Source of the DNA: Pararge aegeria
Lineage: Eukaryota > Arthropoda > Insecta > Lepidoptera > Nymphalidae
DNA length: 64,000 bases
NCBI RefSeq assembly: GCF_905163445.1
Contig: NC_053180.1
Span: forward strand, 19,830,701-19,894,700
Reading direction: 5' to 3'
This document shows positions 52,265 to 61,527 of this stretch, piece after piece. The notes beneath the pieces were generated by a model, which saw nothing but the letters and a program-made list of their open reading frames with translations, did no database searches and had not been told where the DNA came from. Both the position numbers and the translations under genes were made by a program. Positions within the stretch are counted from its first letter, which is position 1. Every line of letters starts with the position of its first letter.

Positions 52265-53025
52265 CAATACATTCACAAAGCATAGCGAGTTTGTAAAGTG
52301 CTAAAATTCATTATTCCTGTAACTTGTAATGTAACCTGAATTAAGAAAGATCCCACGTCCGCAAGAAAAATTGCTTTCTCGCTCTTTAAAAAGATGGCAC
52401 CCCACTCTCGCCATAGATTATTCTAAATCTAATCTCCATATCCTTATATTGTAGTGTTATTGACATAAATCGTGAGGTGAGAAAGGTATATACGTCAAAG
52501 GCGCCCCTAAACGCCCTCTACACTCAGAAATTGTGATGCAATAGGCATAGTATACCTAAAGTCTCGGGAGTTACTGAAAATCCCTGGTTACGCTACAGAT
52601 TCATCCCAGCACCCGTAACGTAAGATATTGTATTACAATCACAAAGCAAAGCGAGGTTGTAACGTGCTGAAATCCATTATTCCTATGGCTTTTAATGTGA
52701 TCTTTATTACGAAAGATCCCACGTCCGCAAGAAAAATTGCTGTCTCGCTCTGAAAAAAGATTACACCCCACTCTCGTGTTAGATTATTCAAAATCTAATC
52801 TCCATCTTTCTATTGTAGTGTTATTTACATAAATGAGAGGTGAGAAAGGTATATTATCTAAAGCAAGGATATAACTGTATACGTCAAAGGCGCCCCTAAA
52901 CGCCCGCTACACTCAGGATTCTTGATGCAGTAGGTACGGTACACCTACTACGCTTGGGAGTTACTTTAAAATCCCCGGTTACGCTTGAGATTCATCCGAG
53001 CACCCGTAACGTAAGATATTGCAGT
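52265..53025 (+). repeat. Diverged tandem duplication, about 375-bp unit
   Basis: Units about 52265-52636 and 52637-53025. Recurring blocks in order: AGATCCCACGTCCGCAAGAA (52350 and 52708), CACCCCACTCTCG, AAATCTAATCTCCAT, GAGGTGAGAAAGGTATAT, GTCAAAGGCGCCCCTAAACG, CTCGGGAGTTACT/CTTGGGAGTTACT, and GCACCCGTAACGTAAGATAT. Not part of any other family here. Unit 2 has an extra piece near 52860. Confidence 0.85.
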
Positions 53026-53532
53026 ACACCCATGTTTTTTAAGTCGGTGCCAAGTTAAATTTATGTCTTTTATATATATAGTTGCAAGGAAACCGACCTA
53101 AAAATGTTATACAAACTAAGGATTTTAAACTAAGATTTTCATGATTAATCAGCATTTCTTTTGAAAAAAAAATCCCACATTTTAGTGTGTAGGTTAGCAA
53201 TTATATGTAAGTAATAATAGCCAAGTGTCAACTGCTCATAACCTTCTACAACATTTTTCTTTTCCTGAAGCCGGGGCGTTAATGTTTGAGGAGTTCCCCG
53301 GCACTGCACCACCAGCACCTTTATTGTGAGCATAAAATGCTTACCTAACGCCTACTGTATACCATAATTGGACCTCCTCCATTTCAAAGAACAGTCTTTT
53401 TTGCATTGAAATCACACATCATTAATATTTCAGGTTATTTATATCCCAAAAAACCTATTTCTAATTTCTATAACTCTATTATAAATTCCTTCGTTTGACC
53501 TACTTACACACAAAAACTTCAATAAGAACTTC
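53026..53532. other. Unassigned stretch
   Basis: About 500 bp; nothing recognised. Confidence 0.5.
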
Positions 53533-53672
53533 CGGCGCATTGGTGAGCGCTGTGAGTACCTTTAAGTCGTGGTCCCAAGTTAGATCTCCGGTTGGGACCA
53601 TTTGGAAAATAGAATTTTCAATATCTGACCTTATTAACAAACACGTGCCGCTAAACGACGAAAACTATTACG
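53533..53672 (+). mobile_element. SINE family C, diverged head (C10)
   Basis: GCGCATTGGTGAGCGCTGTG keeps the A-box side; the B-box region is disrupted. Ends near ACGTGCCGCTAAACGACG. Confidence 0.55.
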
Positions 53673-54274
53673 GTGGTAAACCCGAAGCAAATACACCCAC
53701 CATCATCTCTTCCCGGTGAGATGGCACTCAAATGCCATTGAAAAAAATGCAGACGAAGTCGCAGGCGGTAGACGTGGACTTATCCATACAAATGACTACA
53801 TTCAAACTGACAGACAACGTCACGTAAGTTTACTTTTAAACTTACACTAGGCGTTCAGCCGTTCAGTGTACAACTTTTAGATGACCTAGTTACCTAACCC
53901 GAGTTGCCAGTCTCGGCCCGCCTCCAGTTAGCTTGTAGTTCCGCTTTACGCTAACTTGAAAAGAGCTCAACTATTGAAAGGATTTTCATTCTGACGCAGT
54001 AATGCCTTGTTACTGGTACTTAGACTTTCCTCTCCGTTTTACCTATACAGCTAAAACGATCGCAACATGTACAGCTGGGATAAAATTACTGTAATACATT
54101 ATTCATTGCTGGAAATGCGAATGACGTCAGCAGCACTAATTGTGATCATAATATCCAGCGTGGTTTCAGGTAGTGAGCGATTTAATTCGGTGGTAGTAGC
54201 ATAGTGTATGCTCGCTTTTCTGTTTCTGATTCATGCGCTTGGACTCATGTCTGTTTATGGTATACCACTAGCAT
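53673..54274. other. Unassigned stretch
   Basis: About 600 bp. ATGCAGACGAAGTCGCAGGC near 53747 resembles the family J end, in short form. Nothing else recognised. Confidence 0.4.
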
Positions 54275-54601
54275 GTTTTTTTTATTCCACTATAAGTTAG
54301 GCAACGTCACCCTTGACTGCTCATCTCACCTGGTGGTAAGTGATGATGCAGTCTAATATGGTAGCGGGCTAACCTGTTAGGGAGTTTGATAGTCATGCCC
54401 CTACGCGACATAGGACCGGAACATTAAATCGCTTAGCGGCAAGTCTTTGTTGGTAGGTAACTAGCCAAGGCCAAAGGCTCCCACTATACCAGATCAGAGA
54501 AAATTCAGAAATTATAAATTCCCGAAATGCCCCTGCCAAAAATCTAACCCCGGATCTTCTTCTAAAATTCACAGCGCTCACCTTTGCGCCAGGTGGGCCG
54601 T
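54275..54601 (-). mobile_element. SINE family C, full length (C11)
   Basis: TTGACTGCTCATCTCACCTG, GATGCAGTCTAATATGGTAG, CATAGGACCGGAACATTAAA and the head CACAGCGCTCACCTTTGCGC with B box AATCTAACCCC (minus-oriented, decayed). Confidence 0.85.
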
Positions 54602-54634
54602 CAGAAAAATATGTTTAAAAAAGAACGTAATTTT

Positions 54635-54812
54635 ACTTTTTTATTTACTACAAGTTAGCCCTTGACTGCAATTTCATCTGAAAATCAGTGATGATGCGAT
54701 CTGAGGGTAGGGGGCTAACCTAATAGGTTATACAGTTATATTGCGTGGTATCGTTTCGGAACGCTAAAAGCTCTAGCCAGCAAGTCTTTGATGCTAGGCT
54801 AAGCCTCTAACC
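54635..54812 (-). mobile_element. SINE family C, tail part (C12)
   Basis: TTTACTACAAGTTAGCCCTT, GACTGCAATTTCATCTGA and CGTTTCGGAACGCTAAAAGC. A second, older copy right next to C11 in the same orientation. Confidence 0.75.
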
Positions 54813-55544
54813 ATGAAAAAACGTTTCGTAATTTGCAAAATATTAATGTCTTACTTACGGAATGTATATGGAGCTTGGACCCACCACTCGCACACACCAC
54901 CACTTGCTCACACACTCAGCCACTTGACTTTATGAGTAAGCTACGAGTATATCGGAAACTTAAGACTTATTCTACTTATCCTAGTTTCTGATTTGTTAAC
55001 GTAGAGAAACTCCGATTATTACTCCTTCCGTCGCCCTTTGAGTTATTCTGAGCTTCCTAATCAACCTCATAGTTATAACTTATAACTTCGTAACTGTTGT
55101 TTTTCACAAAGGACATCTACTCCGTAGATACTGCACTCTTCAAACTTCATGTAACTGCACGAATGTGCAAATAATGTACCCGGCAACTTCGACTAGCGCT
55201 GCCTTGACACAAACTCAAAGTTCTCAAACGGTTCGTGGTTCAAATGAGCGTGCTATGTCAAAGAGAAACGACAGAGTAGAGTGGCTATTTGAAAACTAAA
55301 ATAGGAATCATAATAATATCTAAACAAAGAGCAGATTTAACTTTTTTTATTAATATAACTCAGCTAATAGCAAACTTAAAAATCCCGAAAAAGTTTTTTT
55401 ATTTGCAAAATAAAAAGATTTTTATTAAACAACGAAAGAGGTATAAATAACAATTTTTTATTAGAAAATTAATAGATAATTTCCGTAATACTATGTAAAA
55501 GGGAAAGATTACAAAAATATACTTAGTAATTTTTACTTGTATTA
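54813..55544. other. Unassigned stretch
   Basis: About 730 bp; CACCACTCGCACACACCACC near 54883 is simple-sequence-like. No gene seen. Confidence 0.5.
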
Positions 55545-55665
55545 TTACTTTTTTTTATTTTTACTTTTTTTTATTTTTACTTTTTTTACTTTACTTTTTT
55601 TTATTTTTATTTTTACTTTTTACTTTTTTTTTATTTTTTTTTATTTTTTTTTTTTTTTTTTTTCA
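55545..55665. repeat. T-rich low-complexity tract
   Basis: Repeated TTTTTTTATTTTTACT units passing into almost pure T. Confidence 0.9.
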
Positions 55666-56097
55666 TTTTGACATGAAAACTTTGTAGAAAATATTTATTT
55701 ATTATTTTTTCGCCTTCTTAAGTCTGTTTATATTAATCCTAAAATTTTATTGTAATATGGATTGATGGATACGCTGCAACCTATTAGCTAAACTTTTACG
55801 TGCTAGCAACTTAACTTTTTCGGTATACTCGTAGTTTGCTGCATTATTGCTAGGGCCTGCCAGGTACCTGGCAGCAAAAATGCTGCTGTTTATATAGAAA
55901 GTTTACGTGAAAACCTGTTTATAAACATTTGAAAATGAACCAAGTTTATTGGTCAGTTAAAATGCCTCTAATACACTAGTTAGTAAACTAGACGGTTTAC
56001 TAACGAGCAATCTATATATTTATAATAGACCACTAGAAAAAGTATTACTAGTAAAGCGTAATAATACCAGTTAATAATTTTTATTTTTGAATTTTCT
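55666..56097. other. Unassigned stretch
   Basis: About 430 bp. CCTGCCAGGTACCTGGCAGC near 55857 is a short palindrome. Nothing else recognised. Confidence 0.45.
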
Positions 56098-56225
56098 GAT
56101 TCAGTGGTGGGCGCTGTATTCTTAAAAATTCAATATCCCAATGTCGAGGATTTTTGGTCGATGCTGGGAATTTTAAAATTTTATTAGGTTTGTCTGATGG
56201 GACGTTTCGGTCGCAGCTAGTTAAA
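56098..56225 (+). mobile_element. SINE family C, old copy (C13)
   Basis: TTCAGTGGTGGGCGCTGTAT and a diverged B-box region GATGCTGGGAATTTT, then GGTTTGTCTGATGGGACG and TCGCAGCTAGTTAAAT. Very diverged. Confidence 0.45.
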
Positions 56226-56354
56226 TTGGAATAACTATTCGAATTCTCATTATACTGCATCGTCACAGTATAAGGCATTTTCACATAGTAGTATTTTGTT
56301 CCACATATTTTTATTTTTAGAACGTTAATCCATCTGTAGAAGCAGGAATAAATT

Positions 56355-56408
56355 AAAGATGTGAACCAATGTAATAAGTTGGAACTTATTACACTGCTTC
56401 ACATCTTT
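56355..56408. repeat. 26-bp near-perfect hairpin, 2-nt spacer
   Basis: 56355-56380 and 56383-56408 are reverse complements with two mismatches. The arm starts AAAGATGTGAA and ends TGTAATAAGTT. Confidence 0.9.
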
Positions 56409-56721
56409 TTACTTTGATGTTAAAGTGATTAGATACTTGAAAATTTCAATAGTTGCAGAAGAGTACTAATTTGTAATCGAATAAAAGAAAATCTAATATT
56501 GTTAATGTGAGCTTTCTATAGAAAGTTCAGATATCATTGGCGCCCTGGCCTGACCCGGCGATCTCATATTTCTTTCATCTCTCAGGCGTATTATTTGGCG
56601 TTTTAAATGACTTCAAAAAAGGCGGGTTACCGTTCCCCACAAATAAATGTCGAGTCGGTTTTATTTTATGTAAAAATGGGAATCACAAATGTCGAAGCAA
56701 TAAAACTTAATAAAAAAATAG
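56409..56721. other. Unassigned stretch
   Basis: About 310 bp; nothing recognised. Confidence 0.5.
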
Positions 56722-56935
56722 GGGCCTCATAAGAAAGCTCAGAGTCACTCGTAGGGCAGTCATATAGGTGAGCTTATCCGTAGAAGAACCATAGTGGCCG
56801 TCTTAGACACGTAGGCACTTAGAACGGAAGACCGATAGATATTGTAAGACCCAAGATCGATAGACCCAAATGCTGGAATGGGGACCTAACACGGGTAATC
56901 ACAAAGCTGGTAGACTTCCGAATAAGTGAACTTCG
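56722..56935 (+). pseudogene. RTE-type retrotransposon, decayed ORF C-terminal region
   Basis: AAGAAAGCTCAGAGTCACTC, ATCCGTAGAAGAACC, ATGCTGGAATGGGGACC and TAATCACAAAGCTGGTAGAC correspond to the conserved C-terminal run (KLRVT.RA, IRRRT, VLEWRP.TG, GRP) that precedes the piece seen at 50445-50567. Deletions and stops break the frame. SINE B15 follows 2 bp later. Confidence 0.55.
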
Positions 56936-56937
56936 GA

Positions 56938-57040
56938 AGCGGTGATAGCGCATTGGGTAGAAGCTCGAGTTAACTTTCGGGGGCCATGTTCGAATCCCAG
57001 CGCGAACCTCTAACTCTTCACAGTTTTATGCGTTTTAGCA
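56938..57040 (+). mobile_element. SINE family B, head (B15, split)
   Basis: AGCGGTGATAGCGCATTGGG (A box), CATGTTCGAATCCCAGCGCG (B box), then TCTAACTCTTCACAGTTTTA. The body continues at 57286. Confidence 0.8.
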
Positions 57041-57114
57041 ATACGGCACATTTTCCCGGGATAAAAAGCAAGGGTAAATATTTGGATAAATATTTACCCT
57101 GGCTTTTTATCTAT

Positions 57115-57176
<62 letters not shown>

Positions 57177-57285
57177 TTAATCCATAATTTAAAATTTTAG
57201 CCAAATTAGTTCAGTAGTTTTTGCGTGAAAGAGTAACCAACATACATCCACCCATTAAAATGAGATAAATAAGTATTGAAAAAGT
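57041..57285. repeat. Insertion in B15: hairpin, (TA)n tract, J/X-like end
   Basis: 57061-57082 and 57089-57110 are inverted repeats with one mismatch. 57120-57171 is a (TA)n run. 57195-57255 (TTAGTTCAGTAGTTTTTGCG, TGAAAGAGTAACCAACATAC) is an RTE-type tail fragment. Confidence 0.7.
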
Positions 57286-57486
57286 ACATATCACTTCCTT
57301 CAACGGTGAAGCAAACCATCGTGAGAAAACCGGCATGCCTGAGAGTTCTACATGGTATTCTCAAAGCTGTGTGGACAGCAAGCCAGCGTGGTGGACTACG
57401 GCCTTAACCCCTCCTCATTGTGGGAGGAGACCCGTGCTCTGTAGTGGGCCGGTGCTCTGTAATGGGTTGATGTGATATTGATGAAG
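57286..57486 (+). mobile_element. SINE family B, body (B15)
   Basis: CTTCAACGGTGAAGCAAACC, AGCCAGCGTGGTGGACTACG, CCTCATTGTGGGAGGAGACC. The final GGTGCTCTGTAATGGG repeats the preceding GCTCTGTAGTGGG block. Confidence 0.85.
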
Positions 57487-57525
57487 TGGCATGAGACCGT
57501 GGTGATTGGGACGTCTATCGGTCTA

Positions 57526-57572
57526 AGAACAAATAATATATATATAAAATATATATATATATTATTTGTTCT
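57526..57572. repeat. 20-bp perfect inverted repeat
   Basis: 57526-57545 (AGAACAAATAATATATATAT) pairs with 57553-57572 across a 7-nt spacer. Confidence 0.9.
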
Positions 57573-58034
57573 ATAGCAATAAAATTAATTGCCAAATTAG
57601 TTAACCACCCTTTAAGCTATAGATAATATGCAAATTACAGTCGAATTGATAACTTCCTCGATTCGGAATTCCGTTAAAGAATACCGACACAGCCACACCG
57701 ATTGTAATTGCACCGCGCAATGACACTACTGATTGTAGCCTTAGAATCGGGAATAGAAATGGCTACTAACGGCCGGCCATGCGACAGTATGTAAAAGAGT
57801 TTACCAATCAGCCGTTTTCCACTGCAAGCGATAAATATATTCTTATTTTATCATCATCACCCCTTTATATCGGCCGCCATAATGATAAAGCCGACGAATA
57901 CGTTGTTTTCTTATGCTGGCCTTTTTTTATGTAATTTTTGTGGTGTGCAATAAATTACATATTCATATTGACCCCCAAGACATGTGATATCCTAGTTTGG
58001 GGTCAAGGGTAATTTAAGAAAAAACATTGTTCTT
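57573..58034. other. Unassigned stretch
   Basis: About 460 bp; nothing recognised. Confidence 0.5.
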
Positions 58035-58175
58035 TTATTATTATTATAGCTCTTTATTTGTATACCACAACATTAACATATATAGAATATAATAAAACAG
58101 AAACATATCGATAGAAGTAGAATACAAAAGCGGCCTTATCAATTAATAGCGATCTCTGCCAGGCAACCTTTGAAT
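58035..58175 (-). mobile_element. LINE 3' end, family P (P4)
   Basis: AGCTCTTTATTTGTATACCA, AAAGCGGCCTTATCAATTAA and AGCGATCTCTGCCAGGCAAC, the reverse of P2. Confidence 0.7.
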
Positions 58176-58330
58176 TAGGAAAAAAAGAAGAGGAGAATAG
58201 ACTGCTGGTGGTACAAATCTTAAAATACATACATGCGAATAACTACATACTAATACATAAACTAGTGTACACAAATAGATCAAAAGTACATAATATAATT
58301 AAGCAAATAAAAACTATTATTATTGTTATT

Positions 58331-58536
58331 CATTCATTAATTTATCAGCCCACTTCATGGCACGGGTCTCCACTCAGAATGAGAAGGGCTTAGGCTGTAG
58401 ACCATCACGCTGGCCAAGTGCGGATTGGTGTACTTCACACTCCCTTCAAAACATTATGGAGAACTCTCAGTCATGCAGGTTTCCACACGATGTTTTTCTT
58501 CACCGTTGAAGCTAGTGATATTTTATTACTTAACAA
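58331..58536 (-). mobile_element. SINE family B, headless (B16)
   Basis: CAGCCCACTTCATGGCACGG, ATCACGCTGGCCAAGTGCGG, CACACGATGTTTTTCTTCAC and GAAGCTAGTGATATTTTATT. Confidence 0.8.
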
Positions 58537-58600
58537 ATTGCCAGCGGCTTCTTGGTTTTTCGTAAATCCTGCGTTATTGGGTGGATATGATTATGATGAT

Positions 58601-58670
58601 GATTTGAACCCGCATCTCTCCATCGTTGCGACCCGATTGTTCTACCAACCAAAGCACCAGTCGTTATAGA
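58601..58670 (-). mobile_element. tRNA-headed SINE fragment
   Basis: Minus strand: GCTTTGGTTGGTAGAACAAT (A box) and ATGCGGGTTCAAATC (B box). It may be a head of family R. No stable cloverleaf of a working tRNA was evident. Confidence 0.5.
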
Positions 58671-58689
58671 ACTGATCAAAAGGCGTATA

Positions 58690-58735
58690 TTAATTTCGGC
58701 ATCGATGGTACAAGAACCGTGGCATACTTGGCGAT
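58690..58735 (+). mobile_element. Family R start fragment
   Basis: TTAATTTCGGCATCGATGGT and AGAACCGTGGCATACTTGGC match the start of the copy at 38478. Confidence 0.5.
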
Positions 58736-58739
58736 TAAG

Positions 58740-58838
58740 ACAACGTTGCACACAAATTTCATTTTGTATGTAATCAATGCCATCTAGAATGCCTATTTGA
58801 ATAAAGAAATATTTGACTTTGACTTTAACTTTGAAGTA
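58740..58838 (+). mobile_element. Non-LTR retrotransposon E, extreme 3' end (E12)
   Basis: TTCATTTTGTATGTAATCAA, TGCCTATTTGAATAAAGAAA and a TTTGACTTTGAC tail. Confidence 0.8.
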
Positions 58839-59651
58839 CACCTTAAAGTTTTGCGTTTTTAATGTTATTAAGGAATCGCGGCCTGCTTGATTTGCCAATT
58901 AACTACCAGCTATCCAATTCATTGACATTTCCAAAAAGTGGCCAACTCATCCTCTTCATACAAAACGTACCTAATACATAATTTGATAGCGTCAGTTATC
59001 AACTGAGCGCATATTTTTTAGGTGGCCGCAACATAGCAACTGTTGGAAAAGTTAGAGAATCAGACAGCTGTTAATATGCGACTGATAAAAAGGCATATAT
59101 TAATGTCTAAATAATTGGCGATTAAGCTACAAGCCAATTAAGCCACGGTTCAAACACACCATAACGCTTAACTTTATGTGGAAGACATTCTTATTCGATG
59201 TTGTATGCAAAGTATGTACAGTTGTGCAAACAATTATTTTTGGAGCGAAATTCGTGTGTGGGCGGAGGAAGGTACCTTCGCAGGGCAAACATACCTACAT
59301 TAAAAGTCGATAGCGGTATTGAATGAATTGTTTTAGAAAATTCACCTTTTATGGTAACTACTCGATAGGTCTTGACACTGTTTCTTTGGAGATATGAAAG
59401 TATATTGTTGTATCATTGAAATAATTTTACTCTTAAGTCAAACAAAAAATGTTTTTTATTCAAATTGATCTATTGGTTTTTAAAAGCACTTTTGAATGCT
59501 TTCAAATACCACTAGATAACTTTGAACATATAAATCTTCTATTGTAGTGAGACATACATTCGTTAACTATAAAGTAAAGCTTGAAGTTTTTTCCTACACT
59601 TAAGAGGCCTATGGTGATGAGAAAATATTATTGACTATTATAAATATAGCT
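58839..59651. other. Unassigned stretch
   Basis: About 810 bp. ATTAATGTCTAAATAATTGGCG near 59098 is faintly like family R. Nothing else recognised. Confidence 0.45.
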
Positions 59652-59977
59652 ATTTATTTTTTTCACTACAAGGTAGCCCTTGACTGCAACCCCACCTGAT
59701 GGTAAGCAGTCTACGAGGATAACGGGCTAACCTGTTAGGGAGTATAGCAGTTATATTAGACCCATACTCCTAATCGGTTTCTACGCGACATCCTACCGGA
59801 ACGCTAAATCGCTTAGAGGCACATCTTTGTCGGTAGGTCGGTAACTAGACACCGCCGGAGAATCCCACCAGACCAGACCAGAGAAAATTCAGAAATTATT
59901 AATTCCCAAACTGCCCCCTACCGGGAATCGGACCCAGGATCTCCAACTTTAAACAGACATTGCGCCAGGAAGGTCCT
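59652..59977 (-). mobile_element. SINE family C, full length (C14)
   Basis: CACTACAAGGTAGCCCTTGA, CATCCTACCGGAACGCTAAA, AGACCAGACCAGAGAAAATT and the head side CCGGGAATCGGACCCAGGAT with a shortened CATTGCGCCAGGAAGGTCC. Confidence 0.9.
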
Positions 59978-60027
59978 AGCGACTTCGTTCGCGTACTATT
60001 TCTGATAACTTCCCCATACAAAAATCT

Positions 60028-60137
60028 ATTAAGCGATAAGGCTTCATGTTGTATTCTACTCCTTTCTTCGTGTTCCTTTTTTTATTTTATTTTTGTATAC
60101 GCTTATGATGTGGCATACAAATAAAGAGTTAAATCTT
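60028..60137 (+). mobile_element. LINE 3' end, family P (P5)
   Basis: ATTAAGCGATAAGGCTTCAT and ATGATGTGGCATACAAATAA, then AGAGTTAAATC. Joins the next repeat. Confidence 0.65.
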
Positions 60138-60540
60138 CTATCTATATATATAAAAGAGAAAGTGTGTGGGTATGTCCTGTATAGGCTCCGAAACGGCTGG
60201 ACCGATTTCAATGGAACTTTCAGGGAATCTACGAAATGTCCTGGCGAGTAATCCTGTAAATTTTGGTGACGATTGGAGCACTCCTATTTTTGAACTGTCA
60301 AACTGTCAAATACAGCTTTTATTTACTATTATGATATTCTATTGTTGGGTGTACATGGGTGTAGATAATGATCTTCACCCGCTCCAGAAGAGAATAGAAG
60401 AGAATGAATACGGAGAGAAATAAATGATTTAATATATTATGAGGCTTAAATTTAAAATTTAATGATGTAAGTTTAAATAAAATAAAGCAAAATCTAGCCC
60501 GGCGAAGCGCTAAGCGCGGCTGGGTACGCTAGTAATAAAC
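60138..60540 (+). repeat. Unclassified lepidopteran interspersed repeat
   Basis: Starts TCTATATATATAAAAGAGAA, passes TCCGAAACGGCTGGACCGAT and TTTCAATGGAACTTTCAGGG, and ends GGCGAAGCGCTAAGCGCGGC then TACGCTAGTAATAAA. The 85-codon frame at 60166-60423 runs through it and is not a gene. Confidence 0.55.
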
Positions 60541-61153
60541 AAATACAGAGTTTCTATCGCCGTCCTACACAATATAACCCAATTAAATAATATTTTTGAA
60601 TGATTCCAAAAACACCGTTAGGGCTCGTTCACATAGAACATCCGATTTTACAGGATCCATTTTAACTGATCCGTCGCTACTGGTGGTAGTATTCACACAG
60701 CATTTACAGGACCGATTTCAACAGATTCGACGGTACTGGACTTTCGTTCTTCAGTTTAATAAGTTTCACAACCTAAACATTTAGCTAGAATAACTATTAA
60801 ATCTGCGATATAAATTAAACGTTCGGAACACAGAATGATTTAGTTCTAAACATACTCGGTCAGCGTTGATAACTCTGATTCACGTAATACACGTTTATGC
60901 AAACAACCATAATCATATTACCCAGTGCGTACACGTACGTCCGCCATTTAATACCGGAAATCCGGTTACATCGGTTAACACGATAGCAACTAATTACGCA
61001 TAATTGGGACTAATTTTATCTTACCACCACCGTGCGCCGATTTGATGCTACTCGGTATTTGGAGCTTCCGTTAGACGCACAAATACAAGATGATATACCT
61101 GTAACAAATAAATAAATTGTAAAAAAATAATTGGCTATTTAAAAAGAAAATTG
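60541..61153. other. Unassigned stretch
   Basis: About 610 bp. 60620-60745 has two loosely repeated blocks (CGATTTTACAGGATCC and TTTACAGGACCGATTTCAAC) that may be an old repeat. Confidence 0.4.
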
Positions 61154-61527
61154 AAGTTATACTTCTTTTGGCGCGTTAGAGAAAAATGGTAAGAATAAAT
61201 TTTTACGATGCGCGCGTCACGAAAAACCGACACTCTGAAGTTAGCTATAGTCAACAATTTTGTTTTTTTTTGTTTGACACTGTATACTTTGAATATTCAA
61301 AGTCTACGGGCTCATTCCGGTTATTTAATTAATTCAATTGTACAAACAGAAATCACAAATTTTAATGATAAAACTTGGTTTTCTGATAGTGAGATAACTA
61401 GATAATGCGTTATAATAAATCCTTCAACGTTTTAAATACCTTTTTCTGTTGTTAGAGTAGTTTTTTCTACAAACGCAAAATAAGCCGAAAGATTTTTATC
61501 TTGTTACGCCAAAGAAGTATAAGTTCT
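61154..61527 (+). mobile_element. TIR element N, copy N2 with both ends
   Basis: Left end AAGTTATACTTCTTTTGGCG (61154) and right end ACGCCAAAGAAGTATAAGTT (61506-61525) are inverted. Body blocks TTTTTACGATGCGCGCG, GGGCTCATTCCGG and TTTTATCTTGTTACGCC match N1 reversed. No transposase frame. Confidence 0.75.

Noticed and set aside
55545..55665. T-rich tract as a pol III terminator or LINE tail
   Set aside because: The tract is far longer and more irregular than a terminator, and no element body adjoins it.
58530..58898. Minus-strand open frame of 122 codons, the longest in the window
   Set aside because: It runs across an E tail, family R and tRNA-like SINE fragments, and the end of SINE B16. 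Its sequence has no domain and is explained by repeats.
6108..59960. Possible tRNA genes at each GGTTCGA-type B box
   Set aside because: Every such site lies in a SINE head with the SINE body attached, and the acceptor stem and anticodon arm do not form a proper cloverleaf by eye.
60166..60423. 85-codon frame as a small gene
   Set aside because: It lies fully inside a dispersed lepidopteran repeat (60138-60540) that contains the typical AACGGCTGGACCGATTTCAA block.
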